Origin: Symsagittifera roscoffensis
Taxonomy: Eukaryota; Xenacoelomorpha; Acoela; Convolutidae
Assembly: GCF_963678635.1 (NCBI RefSeq)
Contig: NC_087067.1
Coordinates: 3,541,072 to 3,605,071, forward strand
Length of the DNA stretch: 64,000 nucleotides
Direction: 5' to 3'
This document shows positions 11,374 through 23,650 of the stretch, piece after piece. Position 1 is the first letter of the stretch, and every line of letters begins with the position of its first letter. The notes beneath the pieces were generated by a model, which searched no databases, was not told the origin of the DNA, and was given only the letters and a program-made list of their open reading frames with translations. Both the position numbers and the translations under genes were made by a program.

Positions 11374-14085
11374 ACAAACCAATTATGGCAAATAGGCTTC
11401 TTTTAACCAATTTGGAACGATTTCTAAGATGGATTAACTCTCCGCTTACGCGTTAATAACGCGAAATATATCGCGCGTTAATTGTCCCAAATTGGTCAAA
11501 ATGGTCAAAAATGGCAATCTTTAAACCCTCATAACTTTACGAAAAATGATCACAGGTGAAGTATCTTTTCAAATTTGAGCTCAGGACAACAATACCTTTC
11601 GAATGATACAAAAAAAAAGTCCGTCGAAAATGGCTAGTTAAAAAGTCGAAATTTGTCTGAAGAAAAAAAAACCCACCCGAGCACAAATATTCCGTTACTT
11701 TCGTATCGAAAGTCGGAACAATTATCCATGTATTCTAGCTATCTTAGATATCTCGCACAATCTTGCATTTTAGCTTTTGCCAGAATTGTTGTTTCGAAAA
11801 GAAGTCTATGTCTGCTCAAAGGAAAGATTGTGTTTTGCAATTTTTATTTTCAAACTTCAAAACTTTAAAGTTTCAGTTTGTGCAATGTGTTAAGGAGCGG
11901 ATTAAGCCGAGGAAAACTTTTCTTTTGGAAGATGATCCAAGTGCAAAAAAACCAAAAGATTTTGCTCCTTGTAACAAATCAATTATGGCAAATAAGCTTC
12001 TTTCAACCAATAAGGAACGATTTCTAAGATGGATTAACTCTCCGCTTACGCGTTAATAACGCGAAATATATCGCGCGTTAATTGTCCCAAATTGGTCAAA
12101 ATGGCCAAAATGGCAATCTTTAAACCCTCATAACTTTACGAAAAATGATCACAGGTGAAATATCTTTTCAAATTTGAGCTCAGGACAACAATACCTTTCG
12201 AATGATACAAAAAAAGTCCGTCAAAAATGGCTAGTTAAAAAGTCGAAATTTGTCTGAAGAAAAAAAAAACCCACCCGAGCACAAATATTCCGTTACTTTC
12301 GTATCGAAAGTCGGAACAATTATCCATGTATTCTAGCTATCTTAGATATCTCGCACAATCTTGCATTTTAGCTTTTGCCAGAATTGTTGTTTCGAAAAGA
12401 AGTCTATGTCTGCTCAAAGGAAAGATTGTGTTTTGCAATTTTTATTTTCAAACTTCAAAACTTTAAAGTTTCAGTTTGTGCAATATGTTAAGGAGCGGAT
12501 TAAGCCGAGGAAATATTTTCTTTTGGAAGATGATCCAAGTGCAAAAAAAACAAAAGATTTTGCTCCTTGTAACAAATCAATTATGGCAAATAAGCTTCTT
12601 TCAACCAATAAGGAACGATTTTTAAGACGGATTAAATCTCCGCTTACGCGTTAATAGCGCGAAATATATCGCGCGTTAATTGGCCCCAATTGGCCAAAAT
12701 GGCAATCTTTAAACCCCCGTAACTTCACGAAAAATGATCACAAGTGAAATATTTTTTCAAATTTCAGCTCAAGACAACAATACCTTTCGAATGATACAAC
12801 AAAAGTCCGTCAAAAATGGCTAGTTAAAAATTCGAAATTTGTCTGAAGAAAAAAAAACCCACCCGAGCACAAATATTTCGTTACTTTCGTATCGAAAGTC
12901 GGAACAATTATCCATGTATTCTAGCTATCTTAGATATCTCGCACAATCTTGCATTTTAGCTTTTGCCAGAATTGTTGTTTCGAAAAGAAGTCTATGTCTG
13001 CTCAAAGGAAAGATTGTGTTTTGCAATTTTTATTTTCAAACTTCAAAACTTTAAAGTTTCAGTTTGTGCAATGTGTTAAGGAGCGGATTAAGCCGAGGAA
13101 ATATTTTCTTTTGGAAGATGATCCAAGTGCAAAAAAACAAAAGATTTTGCTCCTTGTAACAAATCAATTATGGCAAATAAGCTTCTTTCAACCAATAAGG
13201 AACGATTTTTAAGACGGATTAAATCTCCGCTTACGCGTTAATAGCGCGAAATATATCGCGCGTTAATTGGCCCCAATTGGCCAAAATGGCAATCTTTAAA
13301 CCCCCGTAACTTCACGAAAAATGATCACAAGTGAAATATTTTTTCAAATTTCAGCTCAAGACAACAATACCTTTCGAATGATACAACAAAAGTCCGTCAA
13401 AAATGGCTAGTTAAAAAGTCGAAATTTGTCTGAAGAAAAAAAAACTCACCCCGAGCACAAATATTCCGTTACTTTCGTATCGAAAGTCGGAACAATTATC
13501 CATGTATTCTAGCTATCTTAGATATCTCGCACAATCTTGCATTTTAGCTTTTGCCAGAATTGTTGTTTCGAAAAGAAGTCTATGTCTGCTCAAAGGAAAG
13601 ATTGTGTTTTGCAATTTTTATTTTCAAACTTCAAAACTTTAAAGTTTCAGTTTGTGCAATGTGTTAAGGAGCGGATTAAGCCGAGGAAAACTTTTCTTTT
13701 GGAAGATGATCCAAGTGCAAAAAACAAAAGATTTTGCTCCTTGTAACAAATCAATTATGGCAAATAAGCTTCTTTCAACCAATAAGGAACGATTTCTAAG
13801 ACTGATTAAATCTCCGCTTACGCGTTAATAGCGCGAAATAAATCGCGCGTTAATTGTCCCAAATTGGCCAAAATGGCAATCTTTAAACCCTCATAACTTT
13901 ACAATAAATGATCACAGGTGAAATATCTTTTCAAAATGAAGCTCAGGACAACAATACTTTTTGAATGATATAAAAAAATTCCGTCAAAAATGGCTAGTTA
14001 AAATGTCGAAATTTGTCTGAAGAAAAAAAACCCACCCCGAGCACAAATATTCCGTTACTTTCGTATCGAAAGTCGGAACAATAAG
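11363..14085 (-). repeat. Tandem array of ~590-bp R-related units (about 4.6 copies)
   Basis: The phrase 'ctccttgtaacaaa(t/c)caattatggcaaata' recurs at about 11369, 11966, 12562, 13150 and 13736, spacing 586-597 bp. Units are very similar, and include 'cgcgttaat(a/)acgcg' and 'cgcgaaatatatcgcg' palindromes and the hairpin ACTTTCGTATCGAAAGT. Each contains a short chance frame (70-100 codons) repeated with the array; I do not consider it a gene. The last unit is cut at the hairpin (~14080). Orientation is inverted relative to the R repeats at 2.3, 5.4 and 9.2 kb. Relative to those, the array units carry an extra ~250-bp block with the CGCG palindromes. Confidence 0.9.
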
Positions 14086-15260
14086 CTACAAAAACGCACC
14101 GGGGAAAAACTATGAGCTGTTTCTAGCAGGACTTAAACCACGAGAGAAACACTTTTTTATGAAAGCTATCTTCAAGCATAAGAATCTTCAAAAGCGTAGT
14201 AAAAACCTGAATGGTGTTTTGATTGGACAACACAGAAAAGTATTGGACAACCATTGTAGAAACAAGTAAATCTGCAGTACACAAATCCACAGCAGCTAAC
14301 GGTAAGAGAAAAAGAACAAATTTTGCAACTTAGAAAAAATAGATTTTGCAAGCTATGTAGACAAAATGCCAGGGATGTCTTAAGTAGAAGAGTTTGAAAA
14401 AACTTGTGCAACAAACCAGCATAAACATAAAAGTTTTCAAGACGAGTTACCTAACTCCACTACGGCAGCAAATGAAAAAAAAATGTTCAAAAAATGATCA
14501 CTCAAATTTTGATTGCTGTTTCAAAACCAAGGAGCAACATTTTTTAGCATGCAAAAACACTATCTACAAAAATGAAGAAAAAAAATAAGTTAAAATTTTT
14601 AGGCTTGTATACCTTGTGCTCTGTTTCATACTAAAACTTAGTCAGTTGAGATGCAAACACTCCTAAAATATCCCAAAACTTCCTCAATCTCGAGAAAAAT
14701 TGGTTTGAAATTTTTGCTTGTCCAATTTTGTGCAAATAAAGCTAGGAAAGTTGGACAAAAGTTTTTTGTTCCTGTCTGAAAAATTTCGTGTAACTCCACA
14801 AACCAAATTTTCCAAACTTGACGCAGTCTTTTTTTGCCCATAAAAATTTTCACTAAATTCGAAAAAACTCTCTGCCAAATATTTGGAAAAAATTTCAGAA
14901 AAAATGGTTTACGTTTTTTTATTCATTTTCAGAAGATATCTGTAGTTTATCAAGGTAGATATCTGCAGCTTGCCTAAATGTTTCATATTCGAAGCATTTA
15001 TCTCGTTATTTCATCACAACACGCACAAAAACAACATTATTTCAAAACGATGTTTTTCATTAATGTGGTCGGAACTTTCTATGCTTCTTGCACAGCAATC
15101 GCCAATCTTGTTTTCAAAAACTTTTTGTTGAAGTTATCGCAGCGACTAGTTTTGTTCAAAAATCAAAATTTTGCAAAGTAACCGGCTTCTATTGTTTAAA
15201 ATTACTTATAGTGAAAAGATACAAACAACTTTTTATTTAGTAAGTTTTTAAACTAATTTT
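14086..15260. other. AT-rich noncoding stretch
   Basis: Nothing convincing is encoded. Short open frames on both strands lack any recognisable motif. Further exons of the receptor-like gene at 15.6-16.5 kb would be expected in this direction, but I could not identify one. Confidence 0.4.
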
Positions 15261-15261
15261 A

Positions 15262-15316
15262 AAGGAAACAAGGATAGCCAGTTGCTGCGCTAATAGCATA
15301 GAATGTTTCGACTATG
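15262..15316 (+). repeat. Dispersed ~55-bp repeat ('aacaaggat...cgactat')
   Basis: Matches 42578-42632 closely and the start of 43046-43085. The common pattern is AACAAGGAT(A/G)GCC(A/G)GTT, a GC/GT-C variant, then a TAGCA(C/T)AGAATGT and CGACTAT core. It is probably the end of a dispersed transposable repeat. Confidence 0.6.
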
Positions 15317-15648
15317 CTAAACTTTGTAATCGATTTTTGTAACATTTTTGTTTTTTTTTTGCAATGAAGCCTGAAATTGAATATTCAACAAAACTCAAAT
15401 TTCCTTGATTGAGGAACACTCTGGAGGAGGAATTTTGTTTGATTTCTTTTAATTAATTAAGACCATTTATCCGCTGAGGAAAGGACCAAACACAAGAGCT
15501 GTACAGCTCATCACGGCGAACCGCTGTTGTGCTCCTGTTTAAGAACTACATGCAATTTAAAAAAACTCTTAGTGGATATTTTTAGTCAATGAAAGCTGAT
15601 AAAAGACTTGGTCAAAAATTTGGACTGTATTTGATTTTCAATTTTTAC

Positions 15649-15909
15649 AAAATCGAACTATGACATCTGGTTTGATCATTGCGGCCAAAACATACAGTCG
15701 AAGCATGTTACCTGATAGCATGTATAGATGAGTGATGCCGTCGTATTTGTTCGGGTCCCATCCGATCAAAGGGTTCACCCATTCATGCGTGGGCCACACA
15801 CTGGAGACCACAACTTGATTCCTGGTGTCCAAATTGACCAGTTGTGAAATGGACAAGGAGAAATTCACCTTCAGCAGCAGCGAATTCAAGAAGACATTAT
15901 CAAGGCGGT
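15649..15909 (-). CDS. Cys-loop (nicotinic receptor-like) subunit, ligand-binding-domain exon
   Basis: Reading from the acceptor ...AAACAG at 15910, the frame carries the beta-strand pattern of nicotinic receptor N-terminal domains: VNFSLSISQLVNLDTRNQ, followed by SVWPTHEW, GWDPNKYDGI. In the family this gives L..Q(I/L).(D/N)(V/L)D..NQ, then W....W.D/N, then W.P..YGGI. A donor CAG|GTAACA lies at 15712. Alternatively the exon runs to a donor at 15649 and then includes IKPDVIV, which resembles the loop-A WxPDIVL motif with Trp replaced. The protein would be a ligand-gated channel subunit of the plasma membrane. Downstream exons (Cys-loop, M1-M4) were not found, so this may be a gene with long introns or a fragment. 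Confidence 0.6.
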
Positions 15910-16376
15910 CTGTTTATTTAATTTTGATCATTCTTATTATACGCCCAACAATTCATAGAGCCCTCTCTCGGTTAGGAGGAATTTATATTGGCGAAGAGCT
16001 TTTGATTTTTCGAAAGGTTTTTTGAAAAATATATCGAAATTATTACATTTTTTGAGCAGGCGAAATTACATTTAGAAAATTACATTCTATCATGATTCTT
16101 ATCATCATTTATTAGTTGGTTTTTAAGACGAGTGTTGGTTTTTAGAAGTTTTCGAGCTTCTTTTTGAACTGTCTGAAATTTTCGCTTTCTGACGATATAT
16201 GGCTTCAAATATCAAATAAGGTAGAAAATTGGTTTAACCAAGCGTTCTTGAAACGCGACCGGCTATCTGATTCAATTTTATTGATTTTATATGACTTCGT
16301 CGATCTGTGATTTTTAAGAGATAAAAACGCTGCAGTTTGTAATTAATTTCTGGTCAAGTCTTTTTGGATTCGCCAC

Positions 16377-16550
16377 CTTAAGAATATCCGAATTGCGATT
16401 TACTGGTCGGTAATCGCGCCAAGTTTTACTCGTGGCCGTCACAATATTAGTCAGCTCGGCTTCTGTTTTGTCACATGAACAAATTCTTGAGAAATAAACT
16501 AAATGGGTAAATAAAAATAACGGTATCGAAACAGAATAATATTTAGACAT
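16377..16550 (-). CDS. Cys-loop receptor-like subunit, first coding exon (signal peptide)
   Basis: From the ATG at 16550 there is a hydrophobic leader (about residues 5-22) followed by a segment with TEAEL, then DYRPVNRNSD. Nicotinic subunits have a signal peptide, then a short alpha-helix and the (Y/N)..(V)RPV.N.S(D/E) motif, just before the strands encoded by the 15.65-15.91 kb exon on the same strand. The donor is not settled: the GT at 16376 would give the wrong phase for the next exon as I read it, so the exon end is approximate or a small exon is missing between them. Confidence 0.5.
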
Positions 16551-16580
16551 TTTAAATTTAAAAATCAATTTTGGTTTCAA

Positions 16581-19379
16581 TTTTCAAAAAGATATTAAAT
16601 TTAACTGGATTATAATTTTTAAGGTTATGCATTTTTGGAGATTAAACGTCTTGATTGTAGCGAAGCAACAAAATTATGAAATGGTAAAAGTTTGGTGGGT
16701 AGCCTAACATAACAAGGCAAAATGTGGGTAATACTGAAAAAGGAAAAGTTGTAAATTGATTGAACGTAATTTTTTTTGGAAATTAATCTACTGAATAAAA
16801 GGGGAAGATAAGATTACAAATCCATTTGAATAACTTTTAATCGATTGATTTGGTTCATTTTGTTCAAAAATAAAACTATCGAGCTTTTTATTTAAAACTG
16901 TCGGTCAAATGTGTTCACTGAAATAACAGCGATAATTTGTTAAAGTTCAAATAGTTTGCCTATTTTTTTGTCTAATTGCCAATGTAAATTAAAATGCCCG
17001 CTTGATGTTTTTTTTGTTTCTTTTCATATCGCAGAATCAAGTTTTTTTAATTTTGCTATGAGGAATCGAAATTCATTTCATTGAATAAATATGGCTTGAA
17101 AGGTGTTCAGAATAGAATTTTTATGAGTTGCTTGTTCAATATAAGTTGAATGTACATTTTTAATCAAGAAATGAAGAGCTAGCTCACTTTTATGAAACTG
17201 AGAAAAATGTGTCACGATTCTTATAGAAATATAGTCTTCAATCGGCCAATGGAAACGAAACAGAAGAACAAGCCAAGCGTAAATAATATACCACCAATAA
17301 TACCTTCCAACTTACCATTTAGTTTTCATTGTGCTTCAGAAACAAAGTAAGCTAGCCGGTCATGAGTAAGAAAAAAAACAGAAATTTAAGTACCATTTGA
17401 ACCGTCTCGATGATTTAACGAAGTCGCCATTTTTTCAGAAAAAAACTCAATTCCAAAAAAACAAATGAGACTAAAAAACTAAACAAAACTGCAAATAAGT
17501 TTCGGCAGTGCCAAAATGATCGGTTCACTTCTGATTTTTTTGAGAAAAATGACTTCGAAATTAATCGCCAATTGTTTGGTGTGCCAGTAAAAATAAATAA
17601 TAATGAATTTGAGTTTGCAGAAAACTTATTCTGATTTCAATAGCAGGTGAAAATGAAACAATTTATATTATTTTTATGGGGTCACTGTCGCTCATAGATT
17701 TATTGTTCTGTGATTTTAACCTTTCTTTGGCAATCGAGATCCGATAAAAGATTAGCACAACCTCCTTAATAAAATTTAATCAAGTGAAAAATGAATATCG
17801 CGTTAAGAGACATAAATTACAGCTGAATCAAATGAAAACAAGAACGTTTTTCTGATCAATTCTGAAACTAATTTGAATAAAAATTAAATGATTCTTTTTT
17901 AAAAACAGGAAGCGGGATGATCACGGATCAGTTTAAAGAAGGAAACAAATAAAATCAGTCTGATTAAAAAAACGCATGAATGAAATCAATGAAGATTTAA
18001 TAAAACTGAAACGAAGAAAACCTCAAAACCTTTTTGAACTCTAAACTCTATGCTTGGAAAAGCAATTTCGTTAACTGTACACAACACAGCGAACAAATAA
18101 ATCTGTTACGTTCAATTAGGCTCCCGCTGTTTTTATTCTATTTCATTGTAATTTAGACCCTAAAGAAAAACCCAGGAAACAAAAAGTTTACTCGACATTT
18201 AGGAAATCAGCCTACGGCAGGCGAATTATCGTGACTGCTTTCAAACATATTTTCAAGATACTTTTCAATTATTTTGAGGAGGAAGGCATTCTTTGTTCAA
18301 CAGTTTAAGTAGCATCTTTTCAAAAAAAATGGCGCACTTAGACACGTCTTTGATTAATCCCGCGACAAAAATCGATAAGGGAAGGATTTTACAACGTTAT
18401 TAGCTAGCATTAGTGAATCTAAGTGCAAATCCTAAAAAATCTTTTTCTTTATTTTCAAACAAGGAACGGATATTTTTCAGAGACTCAATTTGAAAGGTTT
18501 GTCTTTTGAATGGCTTTGTTTGACACAAAAACACACTTGTACAATGGCAATCATTGGCGAAACGATTTTTAAACAAAGGCGAATTCGACGGAAGAGAATA
18601 TTAGTTGCTCTGACGTTTTTTTTTCACGACGCCGGAGTTCGAAACCCTCGCCAACTAAAGAATCCTTTTTAGAGCTATTTTAAGACGTTCGTTTACGAGC
18701 GAAAAATCTAAAATCACAATTCTATCAATTTAGGTTAGATTCATCACAACTTGTCAATCTTAAAACAAGAAGAATGTTCCCATAAAAACGAATCTCTTTG
18801 TTTCGTGAAAACAAGAAGAATGTTCGTATAAGAGCAAATCTCTGATTTTAACGACTGCTCTTTAGCATGACAGGAAAACATTGTGACTTTTAGCAAGGCC
18901 TTAACATTTTACCAGAAACTTCAATCAATAATTTTATCGGGGAAGGCGAAAACTGTCTGAAAAAACACCCCAAAAAGCAAAAAATTTCGCTCTTTTTTGA
19001 AATTCGTTAAAACTATCTTAAAATGAATTGAGAAGTGAATTGAGCCTTGGCATGATGCTGACGTATTGTATGCATCTTTTCCAATATTCTCTATAACCTA
19101 TAAAATTTGATAAATGATTTTTTTTTTCAAATTGCTTTGTGTTATCATAATTTTGATAAATAAAGCGTATTGCGCGTAAAAAGTTGTGGCGTAGAGCTCG
19201 ACAAAAAGCTTCTAACCACTTGCGTTCATCACAACCAAAATGCCAGTCTTACATTAAAAATTTATCAAATTCAAGAAGAAGAGTCTAAGCCGTCAAAACT
19301 GGGGTACAAGCTCATTGTCATATAGCCATAAAAACTATTTTCCATAAACGCACGCATAAAAACTGTATTTTGCATATTA
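16581..19379. other. AT-rich noncoding stretch
   Basis: No exon or RNA gene recognised. A B-box-like word (gagttcgaaaccc) followed by T runs lies near 18631-18671, which could be a tRNA-derived SINE fragment but lacks an A box I can defend. 'acaagaagaatgttc' is duplicated near 18764 and 18810. Confidence 0.4.
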
Positions 19380-19733
19380 AACGACGAAACATGAGGCAAC
19401 CAAGACGATGTAACTGAAACTGAAACAACAATTCAAGCAGCTTGTAAAAATTTTCATGGCCACCAAGCGATACAAGCGGGTACGCACACCACGGACGGTT
19501 GCGCGGTAAAACATGGACAGGGCCTCGGAAAAGTAATGTCGAAAGAGATGGCAACATCCAAGACACAACCTCCCGATGGATGATAGGATCCAGCCAACCC
19601 AAAAATCTCTCGAAACACAACAGATGGCGAGAACCTTCCGAGTTCGATACACCTATGTGGCAGTCTGGCAGTTCGGGTTTTTGTCCGACAGATCAGAAAA
19701 CCAGCATACCTGATCAGCGTGTTAATAAGAGCA

Positions 19734-19760
19734 GGAGATGTTGAGCTAAGCCCAGGTCCG
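19734..19760 (+). other. 2A-like ribosome-skipping motif in LINE remnant
   Basis: The frame ...LIRAGDVELSPGP matches the 2A consensus D(V/I)ExNPGP except for Ser in place of Asn. The upstream residues are also 2A-like (hydrophobic, then R-A-G-D-V-E). 2A sequences at the N-terminus of non-LTR retrotransposon ORFs are known in several invertebrates. A CGQC...CTWC...HEKC finger follows directly, in the same frame except for one TAG. Confidence 0.75.
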
Positions 19761-20589
19761 ATCAGCCTCTGCGGACAGTGCAACAAAAAGGTTACCTCGA
19801 ATAGCATCCAATGCACATGGTGCACCAAATAGGCTCACGAAAAATGCAGTGGGCTGACAACAAAGGATATCAGGGACCTCAGCAAACAGGAAAGATAAGC
19901 TTATGAAAGCAATTTTTGTCGCGTTTCATCTGCCGGTGTAAACCTCTCACATCAGTCACGGGAGGATATGACAAATGGGGATGAAACCAAGGTCCCCGCG
20001 CCTGGGATCCTCCGATGACAACGGATACAGAGAGAGGACAATGCGGAAATCCCACCAGTGTCCACCTCGCACTGGGACTGCAGCAAGTTGAGACGAAGGT
20101 ATATACTCCCGGGAATGACCCGACCCGGCGGCTTCCTGCAGCCAGGGCCGCCCAAAAAAGAGGACCAAAATCCAGCTGTGGCAACCTACCACAGGAGAAA
20201 AGTAGCAGGAAAGCTAGGGCAAAAACAGCTTGCGTCGACCCAACGCACGATCCTATTTCTTCTCACGGAAAAAATATTAGAAGAGGAAACAAAGAAAGCC
20301 TGAAGAGTTCACAGAGAAAATTGCAGACCAAGACGCAGGGCTCGGAAAGCAAAAGCTCACAAACCCACCAAGGACAAACTAAGCATAATAACATAGAACC
20401 TACAAGATGTTTCAGTGCGAGAGAAAACATAGCAAAGCAAAAGACCGCTGCACAAAAATGCTAAAAATGTCCTGGGATATTGTAATGGTGTCCAAAAATA
20501 GATCAGAAACACACGGCGTCATATAATTGGAGAAGAAAACAAGAAAATTGCTTTCATACATTCCAAAAATAGTGGCATCATGCGTAGCG

Positions 20590-20930
20590 GCTCGGCACTG
20601 CAACAATCAAAGGAAACCAAATGAAAAACTTCGCTGAGCGAGTGGTATCAATTAAGATGAACAAGCGCTTTCTTATCGCCGTGTATCAACCCTTTTGGTC
20701 GAACGGTCTGGAAAACATAGACAAGTACCGCCACGACTGGGAAAATGAAATTGCCAAAAGTACTTCGGAAGAAATACTTATAATAGGGGGAGATCATAAT
20801 GCACACACGATAGAGGGTTGAATGAGACAGGTAAAACCGGTGTTTCGCGGAATGAGAACACCAACCAATCAAGTCGGAGATCTTGCTTTCAAGTGCCATA
20901 TGCATGTTCTGCACTGGGTGAACTCAACTT
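20590..20930 (+). pseudogene. APE endonuclease fragment of the LINE remnant
   Basis: A short frame with LIAVYQPFW and then ILIIGGDHNAHTIE, matching the non-LTR endonuclease segment whose usual form is (I/L)(I/L)GGDFNAH.G. The frame is broken at both ends by stops and shifts. Confidence 0.7.
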
Positions 20931-21681
20931 TCAAAATAAAAAATAGCGGAACTTAGTTCAATCAAAGCTATAAATCATGGCATGAATTCGACGGGTTCAT
21001 AATGACGTCAGCACATCGTCACAAGTTCATAGAAGACCAAGCAGTTATCCAAGACATGACTTTATCGGACTTTATCGAATTTTAAATCCGTAGCTTTAAA
21101 ATTCGCCTGCAAAAGTTATCCCAAAAAAGACCAAACCCAAATCGCCTCGCTTAAATTGGGAAGCACTTAATCTACCGGGAAGATCCCGAGAGTTCAATGA
21201 AAAAACGGCTACGATTTGCGCACATACATCCGAGGATTGGCATTGGGAAAAATTTACTAAAGCACTGGTCCAAACAGTCACAGAAGTTTGTGGGACAACG
21301 CAATGTCAAGTAGTAAATCCATGGACAATAGGCCACCGGCACAAACTCGAGGTCTTTCATAGCACAATATCGACGTTGGCTTTCCTACGGAATAACTTAT
21401 CACAGAGAGGGGAAAATGTCGAACCCAAGAAGGCAGATCTCAAAATAGCCAGAAAAGCAAAGGATAAGTGATTGAAACGGCTTGAGAAACATTGGTCAAA
21501 AATTTTCATTAACCAGTGCAAAGAGGCAGCCGGAAAAAAATGACCTGGGCACCGTGTACAAGACAGAGCAAAAACCGAAAGATTGCAAGCCAAATTCCGG
21601 TACGACATTGACGGGAGATGAACTCCGGAGCACTTCCAAAAGGCCTCAACAGACCGGTTTGAATTATGACTGGCGGCCCTT

Positions 21682-22190
21682 TTGGCAACCGTGGGAGGTA
21701 TGGAAGATCTAAGAAGATCGAGTGTCGCAATGTCGGAGAACAGCAAATTAAATTTTCCTCCAAACCCGCATCAGATTGATGAACGCATAAAAGCTGTAAA
21801 AGAGTCCGCACCTGGCAAAGACGGGTTTCGATCATGCTTCATTAAAAAGCCTGTTATAGTGTAAGACGAAGAGTTATACGTCTTGTCCAACATATGTTTA
21901 ACCAGATGACGGACAAATGGGAACCCATAACTAAATCTGGACAAATAGTGCCCCTGTTCAAGAAGGGGAACAAGAACGACGGAAATAACGACAGGGGTAT
22001 ATGCCTGCTCACGATGGCTAGCCGCATACTAGCACCCCTCCTTACAGACCGCTTAAAGGCTTGGCCCGAAACCCTTGGCCTCCTAGATGAAAACCAAAAT
22101 TGGTTTAGAACAAGGATATCCACTGCAGACGCAACGCGGATCATAACCCGTATTCAAGTGGACATCACTGAAGACTTGGTTTAACGAAAA
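21682..22190 (+). pseudogene. Reverse transcriptase fragment of the LINE remnant
   Basis: Two overlapping frames keep RT motifs 0-2: SAPGKDGF, then IVPLFKKGNKND, RGICLLTMASRIL, LLDENQNWFR and STADATRIITRIQ. The catalytic (F/Y)xDD block is not preserved. It is a dead copy. Confidence 0.8.
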
Positions 22191-23235
22191 AAGAAGCAGG
22201 TAAAAAACCAGAGGACCCAGAAGGTTGGTTGATTGACTCCATACTCAGCTACATACTGCGTGAAATCAAAAGACGGAGAACGGCAGCCAAAAAAGAGGTT
22301 TACGTGAAGGGTGCTCTGCTTCGACTTGTCTCTTTAATAATTTCCAACAATTTGTAATGCGGCTAGCGGAAACGTACCGACTAGAAACAGCCGAAAATAA
22401 AAATATGTCAGAAGGAACTGAATGGAAATGGCCATCATTTAGTAAATTGACAGACATAAACAAAACCCAGAATTTCAAAAGCGAAGCCGTCGCAGAAAAT
22501 TTTCACCCATTTTATTTGTAGATGGTAAACATTTTATTTGGAAAAGATTGTTTTATTACTGTTTTAATTGGAAAAGAACTTGCAGAAAATAAAAGGTTTC
22601 CTGGAAGCTGGATTGGGACCAAGGCTGACGTACATAACCCCAAAAAACGTGCGGCTGCACTTATGGGTGAAAGTTAATGGCCGACTCAAAGGAACCCCAA
22701 ATACCACGAAGAAACAAGCCAAAGTAATCGAAGAATGCGTGGAATGCGCTTTACAATTTGGTGCGGCGGCTCGAGTGTGGTACGATAGAGAAACCAAAAG
22801 CATTGAATCTTGGGTTGAGCGTAGTTATCGACACATATGGAGCAACAAAAAGGAGCCCCTCTAATTGAAATGTTTAAGAAACATGTCAACATGCATGACG
22901 TACGAAGAAAAAATAGGGCACGTCCTCCGAACGCCGGATAACATACCCACCAAACTAGCCATGCGTGGATGGCTCGAACAGTTAGAGCCACTTCCGAAAC
23001 GAAAAGGAAGAAAGTAGAAGACGTTACTGTATTGGAAGAAACTATTAAGAGAGGCGGGAATGGATTGGAAATAGGTCCATATGCTGACGGCGGACAGGAA
23101 AAGGGTGGAAAAAATTAGTGAAGGAAAGGACAGAGCAAATTTGGAAATGGGAAAGCCAACAAAGAAACAGTTATGAAGAACGCAATCAAGAGACAGCAAA
23201 ACGAATCAAAAAGGTAACCGAGCCAGACAATCAAC

Positions 23236-23525
23236 TAATATGTCAAGAATGCGACAAGGAGTGGAAATCAACGGGGGATTAAAAATCCATATCAAGAGAA
23301 AAGTCATGGAAATCCTTCCCATGTCCCACATGTGAAAAAAACTGTCTCACGGAAGGGGCACTCAGAAACAAAGAGAAAACGCACGATGGACAAACGAAAC
23401 CGCCGAGAGTGTACAAAGCCAAGACATCCGAATGCCCGTACTTCAAATCGGCAACAAGCAAATCGCCAGAAAGCAAATCGGCAAAAAATATGGCCCGCCA
23501 TAAAACAGTGTGTCGAATAAAGAAA
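23236..23525 (+). pseudogene. C-terminal zinc-finger region of the LINE remnant
   Basis: Read with one frameshift, the segment shows CQECDKEW, then CPTCEKNC....KTH, then CPYF....MARHKTVC, i.e. two C2H2-like fingers and a CxxC/HxxxxC-like finger. They lie after the RT and before an A-rich tail, so this LINE family seems to carry nucleic-acid-binding fingers at its C-terminus as well as at its N-terminus. Confidence 0.6.
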
Positions 23526-23650
23526 AACAAGTAAAAACAAAAAAAAATAGAAAAATAAGTAAAAGAAAAATAAGAAAAAGAAAAATGAGTAAAAACAAAA
23601 ATAAAAGAAAAAAAAACAAAACACGTTGAAGAAACTTTGTCTAACAAACT

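Larger units (their letters stand above)
19380..23650 (+). pseudogene. Degenerate non-LTR retrotransposon with 2A-like motif and zinc fingers
   Basis: Broken frames on the plus strand appear in the order of one long LINE. First is a 2A-like GDVELSPGP with a PHD-like Cys/His finger (19.73-19.88 kb). An APE endonuclease remnant with LIIGGDHNAH follows at 20.62-20.82 kb. Next are RT pieces at 21.68-22.19 kb, including APGKDGF and IVPLFKKGNKND, then RGICLLTMASRIL and LDENQNWF. A thumb-like region lies at 22.57-23.1 kb, C2H2/C2HC zinc fingers at 23.24-23.52 kb, and an A-rich tail to 23.65 kb. There are many stops and frameshifts (for example TAG within the first finger). GC content is higher than the surroundings. 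Clade not determined. Confidence 0.8.

Noticed and set aside
11653-13746. Repeated 70-100 codon frames with near-identical proteins
   Set aside because: They recur because the DNA is a tandem array; there is no motif, the frames end at different places in each unit, and substitutions show no coding pattern.
18600-18672. Possible tRNA or SINE
   Set aside because: Only a B-box-like word and a T run; no A box at the right spacing and no stems.
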